From Verrucomicrobiota bacterium (GTDB lineage Bacteria > Verrucomicrobiota > Verrucomicrobiia > Limisphaerales > UBA1096), in NCBI GenBank assembly GCA_015658765.1, contig DQOE01000023.1, positions 1 through 9,100 on the forward strand: DNA of 9,100 nt, given 5' to 3'. A model generated the notes under the pieces. That model searched no databases. It worked only from the letters and a program-made list of their open reading frames with translations, and was not told where the DNA came from. Within the stretch, counting starts at the first letter, position 1; each line of letters starts with the position of its first letter. Of the stretch, positions 1 to 6,896 are shown in pieces. The translations under genes and the position numbers were made by a program.

Positions 1-272
1 AGCCGCAGCACCAGCCACGGGATGAAAAACAACAACATCGCGCCCAGCTTGAACGCCCCCATCAGAAGGTATATGGTCAATCTCGCGTCGTATTTAAACT
101 GCAACATATTGTTTCCTGTAATCCCGAGGAACTTGGCGTGAAGGCCGATGACAAACTCATCCGCAACCATCATCGACAGAAACCACAACAGGAGGAAGCC
201 AAACGACACCAAAAAACCCCGGAAACAAAACTGCTCCGCCGCCCGACAGCACTCATTTGAAGAATCAGACAT
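1..272 (-). CDS. Unrecognised membrane protein, N-terminal part (cut by left edge)
   Basis: The frame runs from an ATG at 272 (minus strand) to the window edge without a stop: 90 residues plus two bases. It begins MSDSSNECCRAAEQFCFRGF. Two hydrophobic stretches stand out: about residues 18-38 (FLVSFGFLLLWFLSMMVA) and about 67-88 (TIYLLMGAFKLGAMLLFFIPW). Between them is a polar loop (DEFVIGLHAKFLGITGNN) that probably faces one side of the membrane. The hydrophobic pattern and sensible codon use argue for a real integral membrane protein, but I do not recognise the family. No clear Shine-Dalgarno sequence precedes the start, which is also the case for the other genes here. A small plus-strand reading frame begins at 271, so the two overlap by 2 bases and at most one of them matters. 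The rest of the protein lies to the left. Confidence 0.6.
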   Translation of the reverse strand, partial: MSDSSNECCRAAEQFCFRGFLVSFGFLLLWFLSMMVADEFVIGLHAKFLGITGNNMLQFKYDARLTIYLLMGAFKLGAMLLFFIPWLVLR

Positions 273-395
273 GAGCAAACGCTACGCCCTGCCCAAGCGC
301 TTGCAAGGGGAAAAGCGATGCTCGACCTGAAAGCCAAAGGCTACGAGTCGTTGGCAGCGAGTATCGTCGCGCGCTTCAACTAGCATCCGGAAGCC

Positions 396-415
396 CACCG
401 CTTGGCCAAGCGGTG
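396..415. repeat. Perfect 20-bp palindrome
   Basis: CACCGCTTGG is followed directly by its exact reverse complement. As RNA it would form an 8-bp stem with a GGCC loop. No T-run follows on either strand, so it does not look like an intrinsic terminator. The half-site CCAAGCG also occurs at 293-299, inside a 10-bp palindrome (294-303). It may be an operator-like site or a remnant of a mobile palindrome; its function is unknown. Confidence 0.6.
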
Positions 416-481
416 AGTACGATGCACTGGTGAGGTTGTGTGGCGTTGTTGGGCCGTCAAATCGTCAACGGCCGGCCGCGC

Positions 482-487
482 TATAAT
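482..487 (+). promoter_or_regulatory. Candidate -10 box (TATAAT) for the cytochrome/DUF1552 operon
   Basis: A perfect TATAAT lies 63 nt before the ATG of the cytochrome gene. It would give a start of transcription near 494 and a leader of about 57 nt. No convincing -35 hexamer is seen 16-18 nt upstream (sequence around 458-465 is AT-rich but not TTGACA-like), so an activator or chance match is possible. Confidence 0.3.
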
Positions 488-532
488 CTCGACCCGCGCC
501 TGCCCGATTTTGTGCGGAAGCAGTTGATGTAA

Positions 533-549
533 ATCACGTGTGATGTCAC
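533..549. promoter_or_regulatory. Dyad of ATCAC/GTGAT half-sites next to the start codon
   Basis: ATCAC-GT-GTGAT (533-544) is a 5-bp inverted repeat with a 2-nt spacer. It is followed at once by GTCAC (545-549), so GTGA-TG-TCAC (540-549) forms a second, overlapping dyad. The cluster ends 1 nt before the ATG at 551, where a bound protein could block transcription or where the mRNA could fold. Short dyads arise by chance, so this is only a candidate operator. Confidence 0.25.
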
Positions 550-550
550 G

Positions 551-2623
551 ATGTGTGGGATGCGGTTTTGGATTGGCATTTTGATTTTGCTGCTGGCGGG
601 CACGACACAAGCCGCCAGCGGCGATGCGGTACTCGCGCTTTTTAAAAGCCGCTGCGTCAAGTGCCACGGCAAAGGTGGCAAGGTGAAGGGGAAGCTGAAT
701 CTGCTGGAAATTAAAACGGCGACGCAGCTCACGGGGGACTTGGAGCGGTTGCAGACGATTCTCGAGGTGCTGGACGCAAGCGAGATGCCGCCGGAAAAGG
801 AGCCGCCCCTAAAGCCTGAAACGCGCGCGGCGGCGGTGGCCGACCTCCAAAAACTCATGCGCGAGGCCACGGCTGGGGCTGACTTCGCGCCCACGCCTAT
901 TCGGCGTATGAACCGTTTGCAGTATAATAATGCGGTGCAGGATTTGTTCGGGCTCAAGGTTTCGGTTTTTCCGCTGCCGGAAAAAATGATGCGCGATCGG
1001 TCGGGTTATTTTGCCAAGGCGTTGGGGCCGCGGAAAAAAATGCCTAAAAGTGTGACGGTGAGCAGCCGGCCCTTGGGGAAATCCGGCCTCATAGAGCCTC
1101 GGCTGGCGGGGGTGGGGCCGTTCCCGCAGGATCCGCGCGCGGAGCACGGGTTTGACAATCGCGGCGATCATCTTTCGTTGTCGCCGTTTTTGTTGGAGGC
1201 ATTTTTCAAGCTCAGCCGCCGCATTGTGCAGAGCCCGAATTTCGACGGGAGCACGGTGGGGATTTGGCGGGAATTTTTTGTCGCACCGGCGGCGGATGAT
1301 GTGAAGGACGCGGTGCGTGCGCGGTTGCGCAAATTTATGACGCGCGCTTTTCGCCGACCCGTGCCGGAGGCGTTGCTCAATCGCTACACGGAGCACGTGC
1401 ACCGGCAAATCGATTCGGGCGTGGGCTTCACCGACGCAATGAAGGAAGCGGCCTCGGCGGTCTTGTCTTCACCACGGTTTTTGTATCTGTACGACCGGCC
1501 AGCGGCCGCGGACAAAACAGAGCCGCTGGATGGCTACGATCTCGCCTCGCGGTTGTCTTTCTTTTTGTGGAGCAGCATTCCGGATGACGCATTGCTGCGG
1601 CTCGCGGGCAACGGCGAACTGGCCAAGCCGGCGGTGCGCGCGGCGCAGGTGAATCGGATGCTCGCCAGCCCGAAGCTCAAACGCTTTTGCGACAGCTTCC
1701 CGTCACAGTGGCTGCAGCTCGACCGCATTGTGTCCGCCGTGCCGGATGAAAATAAATTCAAGGATTTCTTTTACGCGGCACCCAACTATCGCACCACGAT
1801 GGATATGATGATGGAGCCGTTGCTCTTGTTTGAAACGGTGCTCATCGAGAACCGGTCGATTTTGGAATTCATTGATTCGAAATACGCCTATCGTTCCGGC
1901 CGTTTGCGCAAATGGTATGGCGATACGCCGGCGGGGAAAATCGGCGGGCCGGTGACGATGCAGTTCACGCGCCAGCCCGTAACCGATCGACGACAGGGCG
2001 GCGTGATAACGACCGCGGCGGTGATGACGATGACTTCCGGCCCGGATGAAACCAAGCCCATCACGCGCGGCGCGTGGATTGCCGGCGTGATTTTCAACGC
2101 GCCGCCCGAGCCGCCACCCGCCGATGTGCCGCCGCTGGAGAAACCCAGGGCGGCGGATAAAAAACTGACAATGCGCGAACGCTTCGCCGTGCATCGCGAA
2201 CGCGCCGATTGCGCCGGTTGCCATTCCAAACTCGATCCGCTCGGCTTCGCACTGGAGAATTTTGATCCCGTCGGTCGCTGGCGCGATGGCTACGAAAACG
2301 GCCGCGCGGTGGACGCCTCGGGCGTGCTCTTTCGCAAGCATTCTTTCAAAAACGTGGTGGAATTTAAGGACGCCATCCTCGCCGAGAAAGACCGCTTCAC
2401 CCGCGCCTTTGCCGGCCACATGCTTTCCTACGCGCTGGGCCGCGGCCTCACGCCCGCCGATGCGCCCGCGCTGGATCGCATCTCCGCCAAGACCATCGCC
2501 GATGGTTATCGTCTGCAAACGCTCCTGCACGAGGTGGTGCAAAGCGCACCATTCATCAACAAGCCGCGCCAAAAAAAAGCCTCGCCAGAACCACCAAAAA
2601 ACAGTATCAAAACAACACGATGA
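551..2623 (+). CDS. Secreted planctomycete-type cytochrome c protein (DUF1587-1595-1592-1588-1585)
   Basis: A 690-residue exported protein with two heme-binding CxxCH motifs. A Sec signal peptide covers about residues 4-22 (MRFWIGILILLLAGTTQA, cleavage near TQA-AS); the ATG at 560 (Met4) is an equally good start. The first cytochrome-like segment (about 25-105) carries CVKCH at 35-39. The DUF1587 start is at about 118-135 (RRMNRLQYNNAVQDLFGL) and its end at about 198-225 (EHGFDNRGDHLSLSP), with some 60 residues between. DUF1595 follows at about 252-313 (FMTRAFRRPVPEALLNRY, SSPRFLY), DUF1592 at about 325-450, DUF1588 at about 478-578 with a second heme motif CAGCH at 554-558, and DUF1585 at about 598-668. 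Family members are known from Planctomycetota and Verrucomicrobiota; their function is undescribed. The heme motifs suggest electron transfer outside the cytoplasm. The downstream DUF1552 gene overlaps by ATGA. No Shine-Dalgarno sequence is evident. Confidence 0.9.
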   Translation: MCGMRFWIGILILLLAGTTQAASGDAVLALFKSRCVKCHGKGGKVKGKLNLLEIKTATQLTGDLERLQTILEVLDASEMPPEKEPPLKPETRAAAVADLQKLMREATAGADFAPTPIRRMNRLQYNNAVQDLFGLKVSVFPLPEKMMRDRSGYFAKALGPRKKMPKSVTVSSRPLGKSGLIEPRLAGVGPFPQDPRAEHGFDNRGDHLSLSPFLLEAFFKLSRRIVQSPNFDGSTVGIWREFFVAPAADDVKDAVRARLRKFMTRAFRRPVPEALLNRYTEHVHRQIDSGVGFTDAMKEAASAVLSSPRFLYLYDRPAAADKTEPLDGYDLASRLSFFLWSSIPDDALLRLAGNGELAKPAVRAAQVNRMLASPKLKRFCDSFPSQWLQLDRIVSAVPDENKFKDFFYAAPNYRTTMDMMMEPLLLFETVLIENRSILEFIDSKYAYRSGRLRKWYGDTPAGKIGGPVTMQFTRQPVTDRRQGGVITTAAVMTMTSGPDETKPITRGAWIAGVIFNAPPEPPPADVPPLEKPRAADKKLTMRERFAVHRERADCAGCHSKLDPLGFALENFDPVGRWRDGYENGRAVDASGVLFRKHSFKNVVEFKDAILAEKDRFTRAFAGHMLSYALGRGLTPADAPALDRISAKTIADGYRLQTLLHEVVQSAPFINKPRQKKASPEPPKNSIKTTR

Positions 2624-4014
2624 CGCACACATCACGACGCGCATTTCTGCACGGACTCGGCGGAGCCGCCTTGAGCTTGCCGTGGCTGGAAAGTCTCGGG
2701 CTGGCGGCGGCCAATCAAAAGCCCGCCCAACGCGCCGCGTTTTTTTATGTGCCCATCGGCGTGGTGCGGCGCGGCTTTTTCCCCGGCGAAGCCAACGGCC
2801 CTATCCCAAAATTTACCTCGGACCGCAAAGCGCTCGGCAATAGCGCGCGCATTTCCGTTGGCGTGCATCCGCTCACGCTCACGCCCACGTTGCAGCCGTT
2901 GGAAAAAGTGAAGGACAAAGTCACCCTCATCACCGGGATGGACCGCACCTTCCAGCCCGGCACCGATGTACACGCGCAATGCGCCTCGTGTTTCCTCACC
3001 AGCGCCGGCACGTTCACGGTGAAGCAATCGCCTTACCCGCAGGCGCGCACGCTCGATCACATCCTCGCCGAGCAACTGGGCACGAACACGCCCTTCCGCA
3101 CGTTGGAATTTAGCAGCAACAGCCACAAGGACAATAAGGAATCAATTCATTTCGATAACGTCTCGTGGTACGGCACCGGCCACGTGGCGCCGAGTATGCG
3201 CGACCCGCGCAAGGCGTACCGGCAGTTGTTTGGCACGCACGAATTGCAGGCGTATCGTAACATCACCGACCTCGTGCTGGAAGACGCCCGCTCACTCAAA
3301 CGCCAACTCGGCCACGCGGATCAGCAGAAGCTCAGCGAATATTTTGACTCCATTCGTTCCATCGAAAAACAGGTCGACCGCCTTGAGCGAATGAAAAGCG
3401 AGCTGACAAAAGTAAACCTCGCCGAACCGGCCGAGGCCCATTTGCCGCGCGGCGAATACATCCGCGTGATGGGCGACCTCATGGTCGTCGCCCTGCAAAC
3501 CGGCCTCACCAACGTGGCCACCTTTATGGTCGGCCCCGAGCGCTGGAACACGCCCTACCTTTTCGAAAGCCTCTTCGACAAACCGCGCAGTCACCACGAG
3601 ATGTCCCACAACCAAGGCAAGCACATCAAGGACCTGCTCAAGGTCGACCGCTTTCACGTCGCGCAGTTTGCCTATCTCGTTGAGAAGATGGAAAAAATAA
3701 AAGAAGCCAACGGCACCTCGCTGTTGGACAACACCATTTTCACCTACGGCTCCGGCCTCGGCGATGGCGCCACGCATCAGTACAGCGCGTTGCCCATCGT
3801 GGTGGCCGGTTCCGGCGGCGGCAAACTCATCACCGGCAAGCACCTCAACCTCACCGAAACCTCCGGCCCCGTGCCAAAGAAAAACGGCAAATACGTACAG
3901 CCCAAACAAGGCCGCCCCCTCGCCAACCTCTGGCTCACCCAAGCAAAAGCCCTCGGCCTAAAACTAAACCGATTCGCCGAAAGCACCGGCGAGGTGAAGC
4001 AGTTGCTCGCTTAG
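2620..4014 (+). CDS. Tat-exported DUF1552 protein
   Basis: A 464-residue protein of the DUF1552 family, of normal length. It starts with a twin-arginine signal: SRRAFL at 5-10, then a hydrophobic stretch GLGGAALSLPWLESLGLAAA ending near residue 31. The start is fixed by the ATGA overlap with the stop of the cytochrome gene, which points to coupled translation. The domain begins at about 38 (AAFFYVPIGVVRRGFFPG). Further marks are LITGMDRTF (103-111), a helical, possibly coiled-coil stretch (about 234-266), SHHEMSHNQG (324-333) and DNTIFTYGSGLGDGATHQYS (370-389) followed by LPIVVAG. The His/Asp/Gly-rich motifs could bind metal or substrate, but no activity is established for the family. Tat export suggests that it folds, perhaps with a cofactor, before export, while its partner cytochrome uses Sec. 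Gene pairs of this kind are common in PVC bacteria. Confidence 0.9.
   Translation: MTHTSRRAFLHGLGGAALSLPWLESLGLAAANQKPAQRAAFFYVPIGVVRRGFFPGEANGPIPKFTSDRKALGNSARISVGVHPLTLTPTLQPLEKVKDKVTLITGMDRTFQPGTDVHAQCASCFLTSAGTFTVKQSPYPQARTLDHILAEQLGTNTPFRTLEFSSNSHKDNKESIHFDNVSWYGTGHVAPSMRDPRKAYRQLFGTHELQAYRNITDLVLEDARSLKRQLGHADQQKLSEYFDSIRSIEKQVDRLERMKSELTKVNLAEPAEAHLPRGEYIRVMGDLMVVALQTGLTNVATFMVGPERWNTPYLFESLFDKPRSHHEMSHNQGKHIKDLLKVDRFHVAQFAYLVEKMEKIKEANGTSLLDNTIFTYGSGLGDGATHQYSALPIVVAGSGGGKLITGKHLNLTETSGPVPKKNGKYVQPKQGRPLANLWLTQAKALGLKLNRFAESTGEVKQLLA
3961..3992 (-). terminator. Weak candidate terminator for the permease gene, inside the DUF1552 gene
   Basis: Read on the minus strand, 19 nt after the permease stop codon, TCGCCG and CGGCGA (3974-3992) form a 6-bp stem with a 7-nt loop. 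After five more bases comes a T-rich tail (TTTAGTTTTAGG). The tail is interrupted and not directly at the stem, so termination would be weak. It lies within the last codons of the convergent DUF1552 gene because the two stop codons interlock. Confidence 0.22.
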
Positions 4015-5273
4015 CGGTTAAAGCACGCTCTCCAAGCCAGCCCGATGATAATCAGGCCCAAGCCGGTCAGCCAGATTTCCCAGTCCACAAAGAACGCTAG
4101 GGTAAGGCACGCGGCCAAGCCGAGGTACGCCGGCCAAATCGGATACAACCGCTCCCCGGGTTTCATCCGAATCGCGCAGAGATTGGTGATCGCGTAGTAC
4201 ACCAGCACCGTGAACGCGCTGAAGCTCCAAGTCAGTTTCACGTCGCCGACGCACACCAACCCCGCAATCACCACCGCCACCACCACCGTGGCCACCGCGG
4301 GCACACTGGTTGATTCGCTGATGCGCGCGGTCGCCTTCGGCAAATCACCGCGCCGCCCCATCGCCAGCACCACGCGCGATAAGCCAAGCACGAGGTTCAA
4401 TAGCACACTCACCATCGCCACCGTCGCGCCAACGAGCATCACCGTCGGCAACGCGGCGTTGCTCACCGATTTGCTCGCCAATGCCAACGAACCGTCGAGG
4501 TTCTCAAAACCATTCACGCCAATCCCCACAAAAGCCACCGACAAGTACAGGGCCATCGAGATGAGCAGCGTGACGATGACTGCGCGTGGGATGGTGCGCC
4601 GAGGCTCCGCCACCTCCTCACCCAGCGTCGCGATGCGGCCATAGCCCGTGAAGGCCACGAACATCAGCGCCGTGGCCTGCAGCAGGTCGGTGAGTTTCCC
4701 GCCATCGAAGAGTGGCTGAAACGCGGCCTTGTTTTTAACGGCGCTTGAAAAGCCCGTCCCCACGAAAATCATCAACGCCAAGATCACAATCGACACGATG
4801 ACAATGTTCACCCTGTTGCTGCGCTCAATGCCGCTGAGGGCAATCACCGTCACCAAGACCACCACGCCCACTGCCAATGGCAACGAAGCTCCCATGCCGG
4901 TGGTGTGAGCGATGTACCCGGCAAAGCCCAGCGCAGCCGTGGCGGCGGAGGCGGACTTGGCGCAGAGAAACATCCAACCCGCCGTAAAACCCAGCGAGGG
5001 GTTCAGCCAGCGATGGCCGTATTCATAGGTGCCACCACTCACCGGATGATTGGCCGCCAATTGCGCGCTGCTCAGCCCATTGCACATCGCCACGCCCGCC
5101 GCCAACATGATGGCCAACAACACCGACGGCCCCGCAATACCCGCGCCGATGCCGAGGCTCACGAACACCCCAGTGCCGATGATGGAACCCAGCCCCATCA
5201 TCATCGCCCCCGGCAGGCCGATGACGCGCTTGAGCTGCGGTTGTTGCCTGGTCTCTCCCGGCATGCGCTGCAT
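4011..5273 (-). CDS. APC-family amino acid permease
   Basis: An inner-membrane transporter of the amino acid-polyamine-organocation (APC) family, about 420 residues with some 12 hydrophobic segments, as usual for the family. Diagnostic pieces, numbered from the ATG at 5273, are GLGSIIGTGVF (27-37, the unwound first helix that binds substrate), PVSGGTYEYG (77-86), GYGRIATLGEEVAEPRRTIP (210-229) and SRVVLAMGRRGDLP (299-312). The substrate is probably an amino acid, but the sequence does not say which. The frame can be extended to a TTG at 5300, but the added residues are ordinary and would overlap the divergent control region; the ATG at 5264 is another option. Its TAA (4011-4013) interlocks with the TAG of the DUF1552 gene (4-nt overlap, convergent). 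It is transcribed away from the sulfatase operon and may be unrelated to polysaccharide use. Confidence 0.9.
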   Translation of the reverse strand: MQRMPGETRQQPQLKRVIGLPGAMMMGLGSIIGTGVFVSLGIGAGIAGPSVLLAIMLAAGVAMCNGLSSAQLAANHPVSGGTYEYGHRWLNPSLGFTAGWMFLCAKSASAATAALGFAGYIAHTTGMGASLPLAVGVVVLVTVIALSGIERSNRVNIVIVSIVILALMIFVGTGFSSAVKNKAAFQPLFDGGKLTDLLQATALMFVAFTGYGRIATLGEEVAEPRRTIPRAVIVTLLISMALYLSVAFVGIGVNGFENLDGSLALASKSVSNAALPTVMLVGATVAMVSVLLNLVLGLSRVVLAMGRRGDLPKATARISESTSVPAVATVVVAVVIAGLVCVGDVKLTWSFSAFTVLVYYAITNLCAIRMKPGERLYPIWPAYLGLAACLTLAFFVDWEIWLTGLGLIIIGLAWRACFNR

Positions 5274-5297
5274 CGTTGCGAAAACTACCGCCGTCCT

Positions 5298-5312
5298 CAA
5301 GCCTAAGGCTTG
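5298..5312. repeat. Inverted repeat in the divergent control region
   Basis: CAAGCC-TAA-GGCTTG is a perfect 6-bp inverted repeat with a 3-nt centre between the permease and sulfatase genes. It overlaps the start of the candidate -35 box at 5310 by 3 nt, a position where a repressor could control both genes. No T-run follows, so it is not terminator-like. Confidence 0.35.
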
Positions 5313-5338
5313 GCAGCCATCGGCGATTCGTTTATCAA
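5310..5338 (+). promoter_or_regulatory. Candidate sigma70-type promoter of the sulfatase operon
   Basis: TTGGCA (5310-5315) and TATCAA (5333-5338) are 17 nt apart, matching the -35 and -10 consensus at 5/6 and 4/6 positions. Transcription would start about 6-8 nt after the -10, that is at or next to the ATG at 5345, giving a nearly leaderless mRNA. This fits the lack of a Shine-Dalgarno sequence. It is a pattern match only. Confidence 0.35.
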
Positions 5339-5344
5339 CTGGTC

Positions 5345-6880
5345 ATGCACTTTTCTCTGCGAAACCTGCCTGTACTGCTCTGCATTCTCGGCGGTTGCCT
5401 TTTTCAAGCCAAGGCCGAAGCCAAGCCGCCCAACATCGTTCTCGTCATTACCGACGACCAGGGCTACGGGCCGATCGGCCGGCATGGGCATCCGTGGATT
5501 CGCACGCCGCACCTCGACAAGCTGTACGACACCAGCACACGGTTCACCCGGTTTTTGGTGAGTCCCACTTGTGCGCCGACTCGCAGCGCGCTAATGACCG
5601 GCCGGCATCCGATGAAAAACGGTGTGACCCACACCATCCTCGAACGCGAACGCATGACGCTCAAGGCCACCATCCTTCCGCAAGTGCTCAAGCAGGCCGG
5701 CTACACCAGCGGTATTTTTGGCAAGTGGCATCTTGGTGACGAGGAGCCGCACCAACCGCACACGCGCGGGTTTGACGAAGCCTTCATCCACGGCGCGGGC
5801 GGCATCGGGCAGGCGTACAAATGCAGTTGCGCCGATGCGCCGGGCAACAAGTATTTCGATCCAGTCATCCGGCACAATGGGTCGTTCGTCAAAACCAAGG
5901 GCTTCTGCACCGACCTGTTTTTCACAGCCGCGCTTGGCTGGATTAAACAGAAGAAGGATGCCGACGCACCGTTCTTTGCATATATCACCACCAACGCGCC
6001 GCACGGGCCGTTCATTGCGCCGCCCAAGAACACGAAGCACTTCACCGACCTTGGTTTCGCCGACAGACAGGCGGGCTTTTACGGCATGATCGAGAACATC
6101 GATGAAAACATGGGCCGCCTCTTGGCCAAGCTGGACGAATGGGATTTGTACAAAGACACGATCCTGATTTTCATGAGCGACAACGGAATGACCGGCGGCG
6201 GCTCCGGCCGTCCCGGCCAACCGGTGGCCAAGGGCTACCCCTTCTTCAACGCCGGCATGAAGGGCCTCAAAGGCAGTGCCGATGAAGGCGGTGTGCGCGT
6301 CCCTTTCTTTGTGCGCTGGGACGGCCACTGGAAGGCCGGGCGTAGTATTGATACTGTGAGTGCGCACATCGATGTGCTGCCGACCTTCGCGGCCATCGCC
6401 GGGATCAAGAACCTGCCAGAGGGACAGGTGGAAGGTCGGAGCTTGTTGCCTTTACTTAATGAGGATCAGAAAACTCTACCTGATAATCGTTTTCTCTTTA
6501 CCCACAAAGCTCGTTGGGCGACCGGAACCGACCCAAACACGCACCAATGGAAAAACTTTGCCGTGCGCAGTCAGCGTTACCGCTTTGTCGGGGGCGGCAC
6601 GGCAGTAAGTGTTTCCGAACGGCAACGGAAACACGGTGTCTCGCCCAAGGACGCGCTCTTCGACATGTTGAAAGACCCCGGCCAGCGGACAAACATCATC
6701 GATCAGCACCCCGAGGTGGCCGAGAAAATGCGAGCCGCTTACAACAAATTCTGGAAAGAAGCCCGCCCGTTGATGGTGAATGAATCCGCGCCCATGTCCA
6801 AGACCCGCCCATTCCACGTGTGGTACGCCGAGCAGATGAAAAACAGCGGCATCCCGCAGTGGAAAGCCCCGAAGCTCTAA
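5345..6880 (+). CDS. Secreted arylsulfatase-type sulfatase (Cys-type, family S1)
   Basis: Hydrolyses sulfate esters outside the cytoplasm, probably on a glycan. The frame is open from a TTG at 5276, but the ATG at 5345 gives a proper signal peptide (RNLPVLLCILGGCLF). Cleavage is either near AEA-KPP (about 26) or at Cys18 if LGGC acts as a lipobox, which would make it a lipoprotein. From this start it has 511 residues. The metal-site Asp pair is in ITDDQG (D37, D38). The formylglycine sequon is C76-A-P-T-R followed by SALMTGR. Further active-site marks are GKWHLG (K127, H129), NAPHGPF (H220), SDNG (D279, N280) and a Lys in MKGLKGS (about 305-311). All expected catalytic residues are present, so it should be active once Cys76 is matured by a formylglycine-generating enzyme, which is not in this window. 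The substrate is unknown. It is the first gene of a three-gene operon. Confidence 0.92.
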   Translation: MHFSLRNLPVLLCILGGCLFQAKAEAKPPNIVLVITDDQGYGPIGRHGHPWIRTPHLDKLYDTSTRFTRFLVSPTCAPTRSALMTGRHPMKNGVTHTILERERMTLKATILPQVLKQAGYTSGIFGKWHLGDEEPHQPHTRGFDEAFIHGAGGIGQAYKCSCADAPGNKYFDPVIRHNGSFVKTKGFCTDLFFTAALGWIKQKKDADAPFFAYITTNAPHGPFIAPPKNTKHFTDLGFADRQAGFYGMIENIDENMGRLLAKLDEWDLYKDTILIFMSDNGMTGGGSGRPGQPVAKGYPFFNAGMKGLKGSADEGGVRVPFFVRWDGHWKAGRSIDTVSAHIDVLPTFAAIAGIKNLPEGQVEGRSLLPLLNEDQKTLPDNRFLFTHKARWATGTDPNTHQWKNFAVRSQRYRFVGGGTAVSVSERQRKHGVSPKDALFDMLKDPGQRTNIIDQHPEVAEKMRAAYNKFWKEARPLMVNESAPMSKTRPFHVWYAEQMKNSGIPQWKAPKL

Positions 6881-6896
6881 ATCAATTCAATGAACC

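Larger units (their letters stand above)
271..532 (+). pseudogene. Possible remnants of a small decayed gene
   Basis: No single frame is open, but protein-like stretches follow each other in different frames. 271-330 reads MSKRYALPKRLQGEK then breaks. 318-383 reads MLDLKAKGYESLAASIVARF then N and a TAG; after the stop the same frame continues HPEAHRLAKR to a TGA at 414-416. 415 onward reads EYDALVRLCG in another frame. The stretch up to the TAA at 530-532 reads GRQIVNGRPRYNLDPRLPDF in a third frame and ends VRKQLM. This fits one short protein of about 80 residues broken by frameshifts and a stop, or it may be chance. An AGGGGA 7 nt before the ATG at 318 could serve a 21-residue peptide. I do not recognise a family. 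Confidence is low. Confidence 0.22.

Noticed and set aside
148..330. A 60-residue plus-strand frame
   Set aside because: Most of it lies opposite the membrane protein gene and its composition is rich in Asn, Lys and Arg; only the part from 271 is kept as a possible gene remnant.
396..415. Palindrome as an intrinsic terminator
   Set aside because: No T-run follows on either strand.
469..478. CGGCCGGCCG palindrome
   Set aside because: Ten bases of pure G and C in GC-rich DNA are expected by chance.
1703..2644. A 313-residue minus-strand frame opposite the cytochrome gene
   Set aside because: Shadow of the DUF1592-DUF1585 coding region; Arg/His/Gly-rich without domains.
5274..5300. TTG start at 5300 for the permease
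   Set aside because: The added residues lack any family match and the extension would use up the divergent control region; the ATG at 5273 suffices.
5276..5344. TTG start at 5276 for the first sulfatase
   Set aside because: It would put 23 polar residues ahead of a complete signal peptide and overlap the permease gene's upstream region.
5050..5739. A 229-residue plus-strand frame crossing from the permease into the sulfatase gene
   Set aside because: It overlaps two well-supported genes in other frames and has low-complexity translation.
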